Notes: a model not told the origin generated them from the letters alone. DNA of 64,000 bases from CAVQKZ01 sp963837325 (GCA_963837325.1 CAWIMV010000001.1:1054001-1118000); one strand, 5' to 3'; shown: positions 49,376 through 57,561, counted from the stretch's first letter. Made by a program: numbers and translations.

Positions 49376-49893
49376 CACCGCGCGTCGTCCTGATCGGGCT
49401 GCCGGGCACGGGCAAGAGCACCACCGGGCGTCGGCTGGCGAAGATCCTGCGCGTCCCGTTCGCCGATTCCGACGACCTGGTCGAGGCCGAAGCCGGTCGC
49501 AGCGTCCGCGAAATCTTCGACGCGACCGGCGAGGCCGAGTTCCGCCGTATCGAGGCGGTGGCGGTCAACTCGGCGCTGTCGCAGTTCGAGGGGGTGCTTG
49601 CGCTCGGCGGCGGCGCGGTCACGGTCCCGGCCACGCGGGAAGCGCTCGTCGCATCCGGGGTCGTCGTGGTGCTGCTGCGGGCGCCCGTGCCGACGCTGGT
49701 CGAACGCGTCGGCGACGGCCGTACGCGGCCCCTGCTGTCCACGGATCCGTCCGGGCGGCTGGCTGCGCTGGACGAGCAGCGCGGGCCGATGTACCACGAC
49801 CTGGCGACCTTCGTCGTGGACACCGAGCACCGCAGCCCGGGCAGGGTGGCGGCCTCTGTCGCCGCGCGCCTGCACGAGCGGGCCCGGGCATGA
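49372..49893 (+). CDS. aroK: Shikimate kinase
   Basis: A 173-residue kinase. Walker A is LIGLPGTGKSTTGRRLA, the shikimate-binding Asp is in FADSDDLVEAEAG, then FRRIEAVAV and LALGGGAVT, and the lid Arg is in DGRTRPLL. GTG 49372 overlaps the aroC stop, and the stop overlaps the aroB ATG (ATGA). Confidence 0.95.
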   Translation: MTPRVVLIGLPGTGKSTTGRRLAKILRVPFADSDDLVEAEAGRSVREIFDATGEAEFRRIEAVAVNSALSQFEGVLALGGGAVTVPATREALVASGVVVVLLRAPVPTLVERVGDGRTRPLLSTDPSGRLAALDEQRGPMYHDLATFVVDTEHRSPGRVAASVAARLHERARA

Positions 49894-50969
49894 CCGCGGC
49901 CATCACGCGCATCCCGGTCGCCGGGCCGGCGCCCTATGACGTGCTGGTCGGTCACGGCCTGCTCGGGCAGCTGTCGGCACTGCTCAGCGACGCCACGCGG
50001 GTGGCGGTGATCCATCCCCAAGCGATGGCACCCACGGCCAAGGCCGTCCGGGATGATCTCGGTGGGGCCGGTCGCGATGCGTACCTGATCGAGGTCCCTG
50101 ACGGTGAGCCCGCCAAGACCCTGGCCGTCGCCGGCGCCTGCTGGGACGAGCTGGGCCGGCTCGGATTCACCCGTACCGATGCCGTCGTCGGGCTGGGCGG
50201 GGGAGCGACGACCGACCTGGCCGGGTGGGTTGCCGCCGCCTGGCTGCGGGGCGTACCCGTCGTGCAGGTGCCGACGACCCTCGCGGGCATGGTTGACGCG
50301 GCCATCGGCGGGAAGACCGCGGTCAACACCGCCCACGGCAAGAACCTGGTCGGGGCCTTCCACCCGCCCGCGGGCGTCGTCTGTGACCTCGACGTGTTGC
50401 CCACCCTGCCGCCGGCGGACTACGTCGCCGGCCTGGCCGAGGTGGTGAAGTGTGGCTTCATCGCCGACCCCGCCATTCTCGAGTTGATCGAGGCCGACCC
50501 CGAATCCGTTCGGCAGGCCGGGAACCCAGCCGAGCGGGAGCTCGTTGAACGCTCGGTGCGGCTCAAGGCCGACGTCGTGGGGGCGGACCTGACCGAGCAG
50601 GGGCGCCGCGAGATCCTCAACTACGGGCACACGCTCGGACACGCGATCGAGCGGGCCGAGCACTACACGTGGCGCCATGGCGAGGCAATCTCGGTGGGCC
50701 TGGTCTTTGCGGCAGCGCTGGCGCGGCGGTTGGGCCGGCTGGACTCGGCCACCGCCGACCGGCATCGTGTCGTGCTCGAGTCGCTCGGCCTGCCGACCCG
50801 CTACCGCCCGGACGCCTTCGCCGGTCTGCTCGAGACGATGCGCGTGGACAAGAAGGCTCGGGGCAATCGCATCCGGTTCATCCTGCTCGACGGCCTCGCC
50901 CGTCCCGTGGCTGTCGACGGCCCGGATCCAGCCGTACTCGCGGCCGCGTACTCGGAGGTATCACCATGA
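49890..50969 (+). CDS. aroB: 3-dehydroquinate synthase
   Basis: A 359-residue NAD- and zinc-dependent enzyme of the shikimate pathway. GLGGGATTDLAGWVAAAWLRG and VPTTLAGMVDAAIGGKTAVN form the nucleotide and substrate region; metal ligands lie in LAEVVKCGF (Glu), NYGHTLGHAIE (His) and WRHGEAISVG (His). ATG 49890 overlaps the aroK stop. An in-frame upstream extension through aroK was rejected. It is coupled to aroQ by ATGA. Confidence 0.96.
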   Translation: MTAAITRIPVAGPAPYDVLVGHGLLGQLSALLSDATRVAVIHPQAMAPTAKAVRDDLGGAGRDAYLIEVPDGEPAKTLAVAGACWDELGRLGFTRTDAVVGLGGGATTDLAGWVAAAWLRGVPVVQVPTTLAGMVDAAIGGKTAVNTAHGKNLVGAFHPPAGVVCDLDVLPTLPPADYVAGLAEVVKCGFIADPAILELIEADPESVRQAGNPAERELVERSVRLKADVVGADLTEQGRREILNYGHTLGHAIERAEHYTWRHGEAISVGLVFAAALARRLGRLDSATADRHRVVLESLGLPTRYRPDAFAGLLETMRVDKKARGNRIRFILLDGLARPVAVDGPDPAVLAAAYSEVSP

Positions 50970-51421
50970 CCAAGCGCGTGCTTGTCCTCAACGGACCGAA
51001 CCTGGGCCGGCTCGGGCGGCGCGAACCCGACATCTACGGAAGCACCACCTACGCCGAGTTGGAGGCCCTGTGCGTGGGCGGCGGCTCGGAACTGGGCTTG
51101 GACGTCGAGGTGCGGCAGAGCGACGACGAGGGCGAACTGCTGCGCTGGCTGCACGAGGCGGCCGACTCCGCGACACCGGTCGTGCTCAACGCCGGGGCGC
51201 TCACCCACACGTCGGTGGCACTGGGTGATGCCTGCGCCATGGCCACCGCGCCGCTGGTCGAGGTGCACATCAGCAACGTCCACAAACGCGAGACCTTCCG
51301 GCACCACAGCTACGTTTCCGCCCACGCGGCCGGCGTGATCATTGGGCTCGGGGTCGAGGGCTACGTGCTTGCGCTGTCCTGGATAGCGGCCCGGCTCGAC
51401 GGCGCAGCCGTGAATTCCTGA
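50966..51421 (+). CDS. aroQ: 3-dehydroquinate dehydratase, type II
   Basis: A 151-residue type II dehydroquinase. VLNGPNLGRLGRREPDIYGS holds the catalytic Arg/Tyr loop; RQSDDEGELLRWLHEA, LNAGALTHTSVAL and VEVHISNVHKRETFRHHSY supply the remaining active-site residues including the His. ATG 50966 has GGAGG at 50954-50958. It ends the aroCKBQ run; the pepQ gene usually found next in actinobacteria is absent. Confidence 0.96.
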   Translation: MTKRVLVLNGPNLGRLGRREPDIYGSTTYAELEALCVGGGSELGLDVEVRQSDDEGELLRWLHEAADSATPVVLNAGALTHTSVALGDACAMATAPLVEVHISNVHKRETFRHHSYVSAHAAGVIIGLGVEGYVLALSWIAARLDGAAVNS

Positions 51422-51430
51422 TGATGTCGC

Positions 51431-51436
51431 TAGACT
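51431..51436 (+). promoter_or_regulatory. Candidate -10 box for the TauE/SafE gene
   Basis: TAGACT, with a second near match TAGACC at 51445-51450. A start near 51443 gives a leader of about 46 nt, which contains a small hairpin (GACCGC/GCGGTC) and GAAGG before ATG 51489. Confidence 0.4.
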
Positions 51437-51488
51437 TGACGGACTAGACCGCCAAACCGCAGCGGTCGGGCCAGAAGGCAGTCACCGC

Positions 51489-52430
51489 ATGAATTGGACT
51501 CTGGCAGCTGCGGCCTTGGGGATCGGCATCGTCGTCGGGCTCACCGGAATGGGCGGCGGCGCATTGATGACGCCGATGCTCGTGCTCTTGTTCGGGGTCC
51601 CACCGTTGACGGCGGTGTCCAGCGACCTCGTGGCCAGCGCGGTGATGAAGCCGGTGGGCTCGTTCGTACACCTGCGGCACGGAACCGTGCGGTTGGACCT
51701 GGTTCGCTGGCTCTGCATCGGATCGGTGCCGGCCGCATTCGCCGGCGTGCTGGTGGCGCGATCGCTCGGCCACGGGGCGCATGTCGAGGACGTGATCCAG
51801 AAGGCTCTCGGCGTCGCCCTGATCATCGCCGCGGTCGGTCTGTTCGTCCGCGCCTACCTGCGGATGGCAGAGCGCGCGAAGCGGCGCGACGCCCGCCGCG
51901 CGCCCGACCCGCTGGGGCCGCCGCGAGTCCGCGTTCGCCCGCTGCCCACCGTGCTCATCGGCGCGGTCGGCGGCCTGGTCGTCGGTATCACGTCCGTCGG
52001 CTCCGGCTCACTGATCATCATCGCCCTGATGGCGCTCTACCCGACGCTGCGGGCCAGCGAACTCGTCGGCACCGACCTGGTGCAGGCGGTACCGCTCGTC
52101 ACCTCCGCAGCGATCGGGCACATCATCTTCGGCGACTTCAAGATGGACCTCACGCTGTCGTTGCTCGTGGGATCGATCCCCGGCGCGTGGATCGGCGCGC
52201 AGCTGTCGTCGCGGCTCCCCGGAGCGCTGATCCGCCGGGCGCTCGCGTTCGTGCTGCTCGCTTCCGCGGTGAAGCTGCTCGGCGCGAACTCGACGGTAAC
52301 CGCGATCCTGCTCGGGCTCATCCTGTTGATTGCGCCGCCGGTGTGGATGCTGCTGCGCCGTCGGCACGGATTCCCCGCCCTGGCGCGGAAGGGCCCGGCG
52401 CGGCCGGACGTCGTGGTCGCCGAGAGCTGA
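51489..52430 (+). CDS. TauE/SafE-family membrane transporter (TSUP)
   Basis: A 313-residue polytopic membrane protein with about eight membrane segments in two halves joined by a basic loop (AERAKRRDARRAPDPLGPP). Each half starts with the family motif: GLTGMGGGALMTPMLVLLFG and GITSVGSGSLIIIALMALYP. TSUP members export or import sulfite, sulfoacetate or related organosulfur anions; the substrate here is not inferable. It is convergent with the ABC-F gene (9 bp) and replaces the genes normally found between aroQ and efp. Confidence 0.88.
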   Translation: MNWTLAAAALGIGIVVGLTGMGGGALMTPMLVLLFGVPPLTAVSSDLVASAVMKPVGSFVHLRHGTVRLDLVRWLCIGSVPAAFAGVLVARSLGHGAHVEDVIQKALGVALIIAAVGLFVRAYLRMAERAKRRDARRAPDPLGPPRVRVRPLPTVLIGAVGGLVVGITSVGSGSLIIIALMALYPTLRASELVGTDLVQAVPLVTSAAIGHIIFGDFKMDLTLSLLVGSIPGAWIGAQLSSRLPGALIRRALAFVLLASAVKLLGANSTVTAILLGLILLIAPPVWMLLRRRHGFPALARKGPARPDVVVAES

Positions 52431-52439
52431 CCTGGCGCG

Positions 52440-54011
52440 CTACGCCGGACGGCCGGTTTCGGCCAGCTGCCCATGGTCGATCAGCCACCAGCGGGTGATG
52501 CCGATGTCGTCGAGGAATCGTTGGTCGTGGCTGGCCACGACCAACGCACCGCGATAGGCCGTCAGCGCCTGGCCGAGTTGCTCGATGCTGGCCAGATCGA
52601 GGTTGTTCGTCGGCTCGTCCAGCAGGAACAGCTGCGGTGCGGGATCGGCCAGCAGCAGACAGGCCAGGCTCACCCGGAACCGTTCGCCGCCGGACAGCGT
52701 CGCCGCCGTTCGCTCGACCTGGTCGCCGCGGATGAGAAAGCGGGCCAAGCCGGCCCGGATCCGGTTCGGCGTGGCACCGGGCGCGGCCGCGCGGACGTTG
52801 TCGAGCACACTGGCCGACGGGTCGAGCACATCCAGGCGCTGCGGCAGATATCCGATCGGCACCGTGACGCCGAAACGCGCCGGGTCCGCGACGATCGAGC
52901 GCAGCAGGGTGGTCTTGCCCGACCCGTTGGGGCCGAGCAACGCGATGCGCTCCGGGCCGCGCACGATCAGGCGCGACGCTTGCAGAATCGTCCGTCCGGC
53001 GGGCACGGCGGTGGCCGGCAGTTCGATGCGGACGCGGGCGTCGTCGCGGACGGTCTCCTCGGCCTCGGCGAGGGCGCTGCGGGCCGCGGCCAGCCGCTGT
53101 TCCTGCACGATGCGGTACCGGCCGGCCGACTCCTGGGCCGTGCGCTTGCGGGCGTGGGCGATGATCCGCGGCACCCGCTTCTCGATCTCCGCGGTCCGCG
53201 CGAAGCTCTTGCGCCGGGCCAGCTTCGTGTGGGTCTCGATGAGCTGGCGCCGCTCCTGCGCCACGACGCCCTCCGCGGCTCGCACCAACCGCTGCGCGGT
53301 CTCCAGTTCGGCCGCCAGTTGCTGCTCGTAGGCCGTGAACGTGCCGCCGTAGGTGCGGATCACGCCGTCGCGAAGCTCGGCGATGCGCTCGACCCGGTCG
53401 AGCAGGGCGCGGTCGTGGCTGACCACGATCAGCACGCCCGGCCATGTCTCGACGGCGTCGTACAGCCGCAGCCGGCTGTCGAGATCCAGGTTGTTCGTCG
53501 GCTCGTCCAGCAGGGTGATCGCGGCCCGGCGCAGTAGCAGTCCGGCCACGCCGACGAGCACGGCTTCACCGCCGGACAGCGTGCCTACGGTGCGATCCAG
53601 TGCCGACGGCCCGGACGGCAGACCGAAGCGGGCCAGCACGGCACCCGCGCGTTCCTCGACGTCCCAGTCGTCGTCCAGTGCGGTGAAGGCGGCTGGTGAG
53701 GCGTCACCCGCAGTGATCGCGTGCAGTGCGGCGCGCCGCTCGCTGATGCCGAGCAGGTCGGCGACGGATCGCTCGACGGACAGCGGCAACTGTTGCGGCA
53801 GGTAGCTCACATCACCCGCGCTCGCGACGCGACCGCCGGTGGGGCGCAACTCGCCGGCGATCAGGCGCAGCAGGGTCGACTTGCCCGAGCCGTTGGGTCC
53901 CACCAGGCCGGTACGGCCGGAGTCGAAGGCGGCGTCGAGGTGGTCGATGACGGGCGTGCCGTCGGGCCAGTGGAACGAAAGGTCGTCACAAACTACAGAG
54001 CTGGCAGGCAT
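52440..54011 (-). CDS. ABC-F family ATPase (ribosome-associated type)
   Basis: A 523-residue protein with two ABC domains and no membrane segments. NBD1 has GPNGSGKSTLLRLI, LSGGE and LLDEPTNNLDLDSR; NBD2 has LGPNGSGKTTLL, LSGGERFRVSLACLLL and LLDEPTNNLDLAS. The charged helical linker between them is the region that reaches the peptidyl-transferase centre in ABC-F proteins. Members either protect ribosomes from antibiotics or relieve stalling; which applies cannot be told. ATG 54011 has GGGAGA 8 nt upstream. It is divergent from efp, itself a factor for ribosome stalling. Confidence 0.9.
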   Translation of the reverse strand: MPASSVVCDDLSFHWPDGTPVIDHLDAAFDSGRTGLVGPNGSGKSTLLRLIAGELRPTGGRVASAGDVSYLPQQLPLSVERSVADLLGISERRAALHAITAGDASPAAFTALDDDWDVEERAGAVLARFGLPSGPSALDRTVGTLSGGEAVLVGVAGLLLRRAAITLLDEPTNNLDLDSRLRLYDAVETWPGVLIVVSHDRALLDRVERIAELRDGVIRTYGGTFTAYEQQLAAELETAQRLVRAAEGVVAQERRQLIETHTKLARRKSFARTAEIEKRVPRIIAHARKRTAQESAGRYRIVQEQRLAAARSALAEAEETVRDDARVRIELPATAVPAGRTILQASRLIVRGPERIALLGPNGSGKTTLLRSIVADPARFGVTVPIGYLPQRLDVLDPSASVLDNVRAAAPGATPNRIRAGLARFLIRGDQVERTAATLSGGERFRVSLACLLLADPAPQLFLLDEPTNNLDLASIEQLGQALTAYRGALVVASHDQRFLDDIGITRWWLIDHGQLAETGRPA

Positions 54012-54306
54012 ACAGAGGTCTCCCGGGAAGGGGTGTCGACGGTTGGGACGGGCACCATCGCGACACCACCTGGCGGCGGTGTCTGACCTCAGATATCCAC
54101 TGACCGGCCTTCCGGAGACGACAACTGCCACCCAGGCTATGTCGGTCGGGCGCTCGACGGCCACCGGATATCGCCGGATCCGTCGTGAGCACCGCGCGGT
54201 CGGGCCCAGAGGGCATTCGCCGGAGTCAACTAGACTGCGCGGTTGGCCGACGCGAAGACGCGTCCGGCGATCCTCGAGCAACACCCAGCAGGGAGACAAC
54301 GCAGTC
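54012..54306. other. 295-bp divergent region between the ABC-F gene and efp
   Basis: No gene is supported. The plus strand has the efp promoter (TAGACT, 54231-54236). An imperfect 8-bp hairpin with a TGGC loop lies at 54062-54083. About 200 bp remain as a possible ABC-F leader; I see no convincing terminator/antiterminator pair or leader peptide in it. Confidence 0.5.
54231..54236 (+). promoter_or_regulatory. Candidate -10 box for efp-nusB
   Basis: TAGACT would start transcription near 54243. The leader is about 64 nt and ends with AGGGAGA before GTG 54307. Confidence 0.5.
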
Positions 54307-54870
54307 GTGGCAACCACCAACGACCTCAAGAACGGCCTGGTCCTCAACATCGACGGCCACCTCTGGACCGTCACCGAGTTCCAGCACGTCAAGCCGGGCA
54401 AGGGCGGCGCTTTCGTGCGCACGACCCTCAAGAACGTACTTTCTGGCAAGGTCGTCGACCGGACGTTCAACGCGGGCACCAGGGTCGAGACGGCTACCGT
54501 CGACAAGCGGGCGATGACCTACCTCTACAAAGAGGGCACCGACTTCGTGTTCATGGACAGCGACACCTACGACCAGGTGCACGTCCCCAGCGAGACCGTT
54601 GGCCCGAACGCCAACTACCTGCTCGACAACGCAGAGGTCGTCGTCGCGGTTCACGAAGGCATCCCGCTGTTCATCGAACTGCCGACGAGCGTCGAACTGC
54701 TCATCAGCCACACCGACCCGGGCGTTCAGGGTGACCGCTCCACCGGTGGCACCAAGCCGGCGACCCTGGAGACCGGGGCCGAGATCGCGGTTCCGCTGTT
54801 CGTGAGCACGGGCGAGAAGGTCAAGGTCGACACTCGCGACGGCCGCTACCTGGGCCGGGTCAACTCCTGA
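54307..54870 (+). CDS. efp: Translation elongation factor P
   Basis: A 187-residue EF-P, which enters the ribosomal E site to relieve stalling at polyproline. MATTNDLKNGLVLNIDGHLW is followed by the tip loop HVKPGKGGAF, with Lys32 at the position modified in other bacteria, and KVVDRTFNAGTRVETA. The C-terminal OB domain has AEIAVPLFVSTGEKVKVDTR. GTG 54307 has AGGGAGA upstream. nusB follows 1 bp after the stop. Confidence 0.97.
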   Translation: MATTNDLKNGLVLNIDGHLWTVTEFQHVKPGKGGAFVRTTLKNVLSGKVVDRTFNAGTRVETATVDKRAMTYLYKEGTDFVFMDSDTYDQVHVPSETVGPNANYLLDNAEVVVAVHEGIPLFIELPTSVELLISHTDPGVQGDRSTGGTKPATLETGAEIAVPLFVSTGEKVKVDTRDGRYLGRVNS

Positions 54871-54871
54871 C

Positions 54872-55291
54872 GTGGCGGCCCGCAGCAAGGCCCGCAAGCG
54901 TGCGGTCGACGTGCTCTACGAGTCCGACGCCCGCGCGGTCGACCCCGCCATCACGCTGGCCGAGCGCCGCGCGTTGGCCGATCCGCCCGTGAACGACTTC
55001 ACGGTCGCGCTCGTCGAGGGCGTGCAGGCGAACCTGGAGCGCATCGACGAGATCCTGGCCGACTACGCCGAAGGTTGGACCGTGCAGCGGATGCCCGGCG
55101 TCGACCGGGCGGTGTTGCGCTTGGGCGTGTACGAGCTGCTCTGGCGGGCCGACGTGCCCGATGCCGTCGTGATCGACGAGGCGGTCGAGCTGGCCAAGTC
55201 GTTGTCGACCGACGAGTCACCGCGCTTCGTCAACGGTGTGCTGGCCCGAGTCCTGCGGGATCGGCCGCCGGCAGCGGTCGAGACGAGCTGA
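54872..55291 (+). CDS. nusB: Transcription antitermination factor NusB
   Basis: A 139-residue helical protein that binds boxA RNA with S10 in rRNA antitermination. ARSKARKRAVDVLYESDAR at the N-terminus, FTVALVEGVQANLERID and DVPDAVVIDEAVELAKSLST plus FVNGVLARVLRD are the family blocks. GTG 54872 is 1 bp from efp, so the two are co-translated. It is convergent with bldD, 1 bp apart at the stops. Confidence 0.95.
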   Translation: MAARSKARKRAVDVLYESDARAVDPAITLAERRALADPPVNDFTVALVEGVQANLERIDEILADYAEGWTVQRMPGVDRAVLRLGVYELLWRADVPDAVVIDEAVELAKSLSTDESPRFVNGVLARVLRDRPPAAVETS

Positions 55292-55292
55292 C

Positions 55293-55832
55293 CTACGGCG
55301 CGCCGTCGAGGATCAGCGACTCCGGCGCCAGTACCTGCCAGTGCACCAGCCGGTCGGTGACTGCGGCGACGGTCATGTCGTAGATGGTGGCCAGGGTGCG
55401 GAGGTCCTCGTGCCGGATCGTCATGGACGTACCGCGGTGGTCGCCGCGCTGGCGCTGGATGCCGGCGGCGAAGCGGGTCAGCGGCGCGCTGTCGGGATCG
55501 GTGAGAGCGGCCACCCGCTCGGGGTTGAGCACGATCTTGGTCAACGGGGCGGCGCTCGGCGTGCCGATGGCGGGCGCCTGCTCTCGCGGCAGCAGTTCGC
55601 CGACCGGTACGCCGTAGAAGGCCGCCAGTTCGGCCAGGCGCTGCACCGAGATGGCGCGGTCGCCGCGCTCGTACGAGCCGATCACGACCGCCTTCCAGCG
55701 ACCGCCGGACTTGCGCTCCACGCCGTGCAGCGAAAGGTGCTGCTGCGAACGGACGGCGCGCAGGCGAGCGCCGAGTACGGATGCGTACTCACGCACCTCG
55801 GGTGCATCGTCGTCTTGGTAAGCGGTTGTCAC
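55293..55832 (-). CDS. bldD: Developmental regulator BldD (c-di-GMP-responsive)
   Basis: A 179-residue orthologue of Streptomyces BldD. The N-terminal HTH has LGARLRAVRSQQHLSLHGVE and GRWKAVVIGSYERGDRAIS. The C-terminal domain carries the complete c-di-GMP signature RXD-X8-RXXD: Arg129-Gly-Asp131, eight residues, then Arg140-His-Glu-Asp143. So it should dimerise around tetrameric c-di-GMP. GTG 55832 has a distant AAAGAGAG and adds about 11 residues to the Streptomyces N-terminus. The position between nusB and pyrR is the conserved one. A BldD-like box overlaps its own -10. Confidence 0.95.
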   Translation of the reverse strand: MTTAYQDDDAPEVREYASVLGARLRAVRSQQHLSLHGVERKSGGRWKAVVIGSYERGDRAISVQRLAELAAFYGVPVGELLPREQAPAIGTPSAAPLTKIVLNPERVAALTDPDSAPLTRFAAGIQRQRGDHRGTSMTIRHEDLRTLATIYDMTVAAVTDRLVHWQVLAPESLILDGAP

Positions 55833-55872
55833 TGTGAACCGGCTCTCTTTACTCAGCGGATATCTTCCTAGG

Positions 55873-55889
55873 ACGGTAACCCTCAGTGA
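55873..55889 (-). promoter_or_regulatory. bldD promoter -10 with overlapping BldD-like box
   Basis: On the minus strand TACCGT (55873-55878) is a -10 candidate 40 bp before the bldD start. TAACCCTCAGTGA (55877-55889, plus strand) matches the BldD consensus TNACNCWGNGTNA at eight of nine defined positions; the exception is C for G at 55884. Confidence 0.5.
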
Positions 55890-55945
55890 CGACGAGGTCA
55901 AGACAGACCGGCGAGTCCGGCACCGGTTGGCGGTCGACCCGCTGT

Positions 55946-55951
55946 TAGAGT
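55946..55951 (+). promoter_or_regulatory. -10 box for the pyrimidine operon
   Basis: TAGAGT would start transcription near 55958, giving a leader of about 51 nt that contains the PyrR-type hairpin. Confidence 0.6.
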
Positions 55952-55961
55952 GGCCGGGATC

Positions 55962-56004
55962 GACGTCCTTTAAAGGCCCGTCCCGTGAGGCGGACAAGGA
56001 GGTC
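55962..56004 (+). promoter_or_regulatory. PyrR-binding leader hairpin hiding the pyrR ribosome site
   Basis: GACGTCCTT (55962-55970) pairs with AAGGAGGTC (55996-56004) at eight of nine positions, burying the Shine-Dalgarno AAGGAGG. Between them GTCCCGTGAGGC (55980-55991) matches the PyrR RNA consensus RUCCNGNGAGGY in every base. Binding by PyrR with UMP would stabilise the closed form and reduce translation. Confidence 0.75.
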
Positions 56005-56008
56005 TGCT

Positions 56009-56572
56009 GTGAACGGTCGTGCCCAAACGTCCGCCGAACCCAGTCTCGGCGCCGGCGATGTGGCCCGCATTGTCGACCGGATCGCCCACCAGATCATCGA
56101 GAACATTGCCAAGACCGGCTTCGATGCCGCGCTCCTCGGCATTCCCACGCGGGGCGTGCCGCTGGCCCGCCGGTTGGCCGACCGGATCAAGGTCTTCGCC
56201 GACGTCGCGCTCCCGGTCGGCTCCCTCGACGTCACCCTGCATCGTGACGACCTGCGGCTGCGCGGCGTTCGGCCCTTGGGCGAGACGGTCGAGCCCGAAG
56301 GCGGCATCACCGGCAAAACGGTCGTCCTAGTCGATGACGTGCTGTACTCCGGGCGCACAGTCCGGGCCGCGCTGGATGCGCTCGCCGACCTGGGCCGTCC
56401 CCGGGCGGTGCAACTCGCCGTGCTCGTCGACCGCGGACACCGCGAGCTACCCATCCGCGCCGACTACGTCGGCAAGAACCTCCCGACGGCACCGAGCCAG
56501 AGCGTGCGGGTCGCGCTGGCCGAGGTCGACGGGGCCGACAGCGTCAGTGTGACCGAAGGAGCGCCGGGATGA
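56009..56572 (+). CDS. pyrR: Pyrimidine operon regulator / uracil phosphoribosyltransferase PyrR
   Basis: A 187-residue PRTase-fold RNA-binding regulator. AALLGIPTRGVPLARRLAD, the RNA-contact region with LDVTLHRDDLRLRG and the PRPP loop VVLVDDVLYSGRTVRAALDA are typical; LVDRGHRELPIRADYVGKNL is the C-terminal signature. GTG 56009 has AAGGAGG at 55996-56002; GTG 55985 has none. A PyrR-type RNA motif surrounds the ribosome site. It is coupled to pyrB (ATGA). Confidence 0.95.
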   Translation: MNGRAQTSAEPSLGAGDVARIVDRIAHQIIENIAKTGFDAALLGIPTRGVPLARRLADRIKVFADVALPVGSLDVTLHRDDLRLRGVRPLGETVEPEGGITGKTVVLVDDVLYSGRTVRAALDALADLGRPRAVQLAVLVDRGHRELPIRADYVGKNLPTAPSQSVRVALAEVDGADSVSVTEGAPG

Positions 56573-57561
56573 GCCGCAGCCTGTTGTCGGCCGGGGATCT
56601 CAGCCGAGATGAGGCGATCGCGATCCTCGACACGGCCGAGCGGATGCACGCCATCCAGACCCGCGAGGTGAAGAAAATGCCACCGCTGCGGGGCCGGACG
56701 ATCGTCAACCTGTTCTTCGAAGACTCCACCCGTACCCGGTCGTCCTTCGAGATCGCGGGCAAGTGGCTCTCGGCGGATGTGATCAACGTCAGCGCGAAGG
56801 GCTCCAGCGTCAGCAAGGGCGAGAGCCTGCGCGACACCGTGCTGACCGTGGCGGCCATGGGCGTCGACGCTCTGGTCGTGCGGCACAACGCGTCCGGGGC
56901 GGTGCAGCGCATCGCCAATTGGGTCAGTTGCCCGGTCGTCAACGCCGGCGACGGCACCCACGAGCATCCCACCCAAGCACTGCTGGACGCCTTCGCGCTG
57001 CGCGAACGGCTGGGCGAGTTCGCCGACCGGCACGTCGTCATCGTCGGCGACATCACCCACAGCCGGGTCGCGCGGTCCAACGTGCTGCTGCTGGCCACGC
57101 TCGGTGCCCGCGTGACCCTGGTCGCGCCGCCGACGTTGCTGCCGGCGGGCGTCGACACCTGGAACTGCGCCACGAGCTGGGACCTCGACGCGGTGCTCTC
57201 CGGCAAGGCGGCGGGCGACGTCGACGCGGTGATGATGCTGCGGGTGCAGCGCGAGCGCATGACCCGTGGGTTGCCCGGCGACGCTCGCGGAGCCGGCGAT
57301 CAGTACTTCCCGACGGAGCGCGAGTACGCGATGAGCTACGGGCTGAGCCCGGCCCGGCTCGAGCTGCTCTCGGACGATGCGCCGGTACTGCATCCGGGGC
57401 CGATGAACCGAGGTCTGGAGATCTCCTCGATCGCCGCCGACAGCCCGCGTTCGATGGTGCTCGACCAGGTGCAGGCGGGGGTCGCGGTGCGGATGGCGGT
57501 GCTCTACCGGTTGTTGGCCGGCGCGGACCAGCCCGCCTTCGAGGAAGTGGGCGTCCAGTGA
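56569..57561 (+). CDS. pyrB: Aspartate carbamoyltransferase catalytic chain
   Basis: A 330-residue ATCase catalysing carbamoyl phosphate plus aspartate to carbamoyl aspartate. The phosphate site is FFEDSTRTRSSFE, with the second Lys loop in VSAKGSSVSKGES, then GDGTHEHPTQALLDAFALRE and VLHPGPMNRGLE. No regulatory chain gene (pyrI) is nearby, as usual for actinobacteria. It is coupled by ATGA to pyrR and GTGA to pyrC. Confidence 0.96.
   Translation: MSRSLLSAGDLSRDEAIAILDTAERMHAIQTREVKKMPPLRGRTIVNLFFEDSTRTRSSFEIAGKWLSADVINVSAKGSSVSKGESLRDTVLTVAAMGVDALVVRHNASGAVQRIANWVSCPVVNAGDGTHEHPTQALLDAFALRERLGEFADRHVVIVGDITHSRVARSNVLLLATLGARVTLVAPPTLLPAGVDTWNCATSWDLDAVLSGKAAGDVDAVMMLRVQRERMTRGLPGDARGAGDQYFPTEREYAMSYGLSPARLELLSDDAPVLHPGPMNRGLEISSIAADSPRSMVLDQVQAGVAVRMAVLYRLLAGADQPAFEEVGVQ

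Noticed and set aside
53986..54216. A 76-codon minus-strand frame overlapping the ABC-F start, possible leader peptide
   Set aside because: Its start has no ribosome site and the sequence is low-complexity Arg/Pro/Ser; no attenuator hairpins accompany it.
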